From NCBI GenBank assembly GCA_934247875.1, contig CAKQJZ010000048.1, positions 1-15,189 of the forward strand: DNA of 15,189 nucleotides. The letters are read 5' to 3'. This document shows, one piece after another, positions 15,161 through 15,189 of this stretch (position 1 is the first letter of the stretch; each line of letters starts with the position of its first letter). Made by a program: the position numbers and the translations under genes. The stretch comes from an uncultured Spirochaetales bacterium (GTDB taxonomy: Bacteria > Spirochaetota > Spirochaetia > Sphaerochaetales > Sphaerochaetaceae). The notes beneath the pieces are model-generated. The model searched no databases and had not been told where the DNA came from. It saw only the letters and a list, made by a program, of their open reading frames with translations.

Positions 15161-15189
15161 CGGATTAAATCAGGAACCTGTTTGTATTA

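Overview
The window looks like a piece of a low-GC diderm chromosome, most likely a spirochaete of the Treponema/Sphaerochaeta kind. This rests on an unusually long ribose-phosphate pyrophosphokinase, on secreted proteins whose signal peptides end FAFA(T/N)G with a following Gly/Ser/Glu stretch, and on general protein style. The lineage is an inference, not a proof. No rRNA, tRNA, CRISPR array, transposase, integrase or phage gene is visible, so this is mainly core-type sequence with a few lineage-specific genes.

Layout. (1) 101-1824, minus strand: a Na+/phosphate cotransporter with a C-terminal PhoU domain and its own intrinsic terminator. (2) 1946-9438, plus strand: a tightly packed operon. 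The order is prs, a class I/II aminotransferase, a 1058-residue acidic repeat protein of unknown function, an inositol-monophosphatase-family enzyme, and a HAD phosphatase that continues in frame into RidA. Gaps are 9-14 bases or the genes overlap by 4-8 bases, and a terminator at 9446-9474 closes the unit. (3) 9544-12060, plus strand: a polar amino-acid ABC importer (binding protein, permease, ATPase) with its own promoter candidate and a strong terminator. (4) 12061-12261: a convergent intergenic stretch with a second plus-strand hairpin and the minus-strand terminator of the next unit. (5) 12262-14398, minus strand: two exported proteins. One is a sugar-isomerase-like TIM barrel with an N-terminal membrane segment. 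The other is a secreted protein with InlB-type repeats. (6) 14499-15083, plus strand: a TetR-type regulator divergent from unit 5 and a plausible regulator of it.

How the genes may work together. The importer brings in amino acids and the operon-2 aminotransferase interconverts them. RidA removes the reactive imines that PLP enzymes release. The HAD and IMPase-family proteins are small phosphatases of the kind that clear phosphorylated by-products, and Prs supplies PRPP. Operon 2 can therefore be read as nucleotide/amino-acid metabolism with metabolite clean-up, plus one large unknown protein translated in the middle of it. The most unusual items are the HAD-RidA read-through fusion that keeps an internal ribosome binding site, the 1058-residue acidic protein with its 15-base coding repeats, the expanded Prs with an altered PRPP loop, and the exported isomerase/InlB-repeat pair beside a TetR gene.
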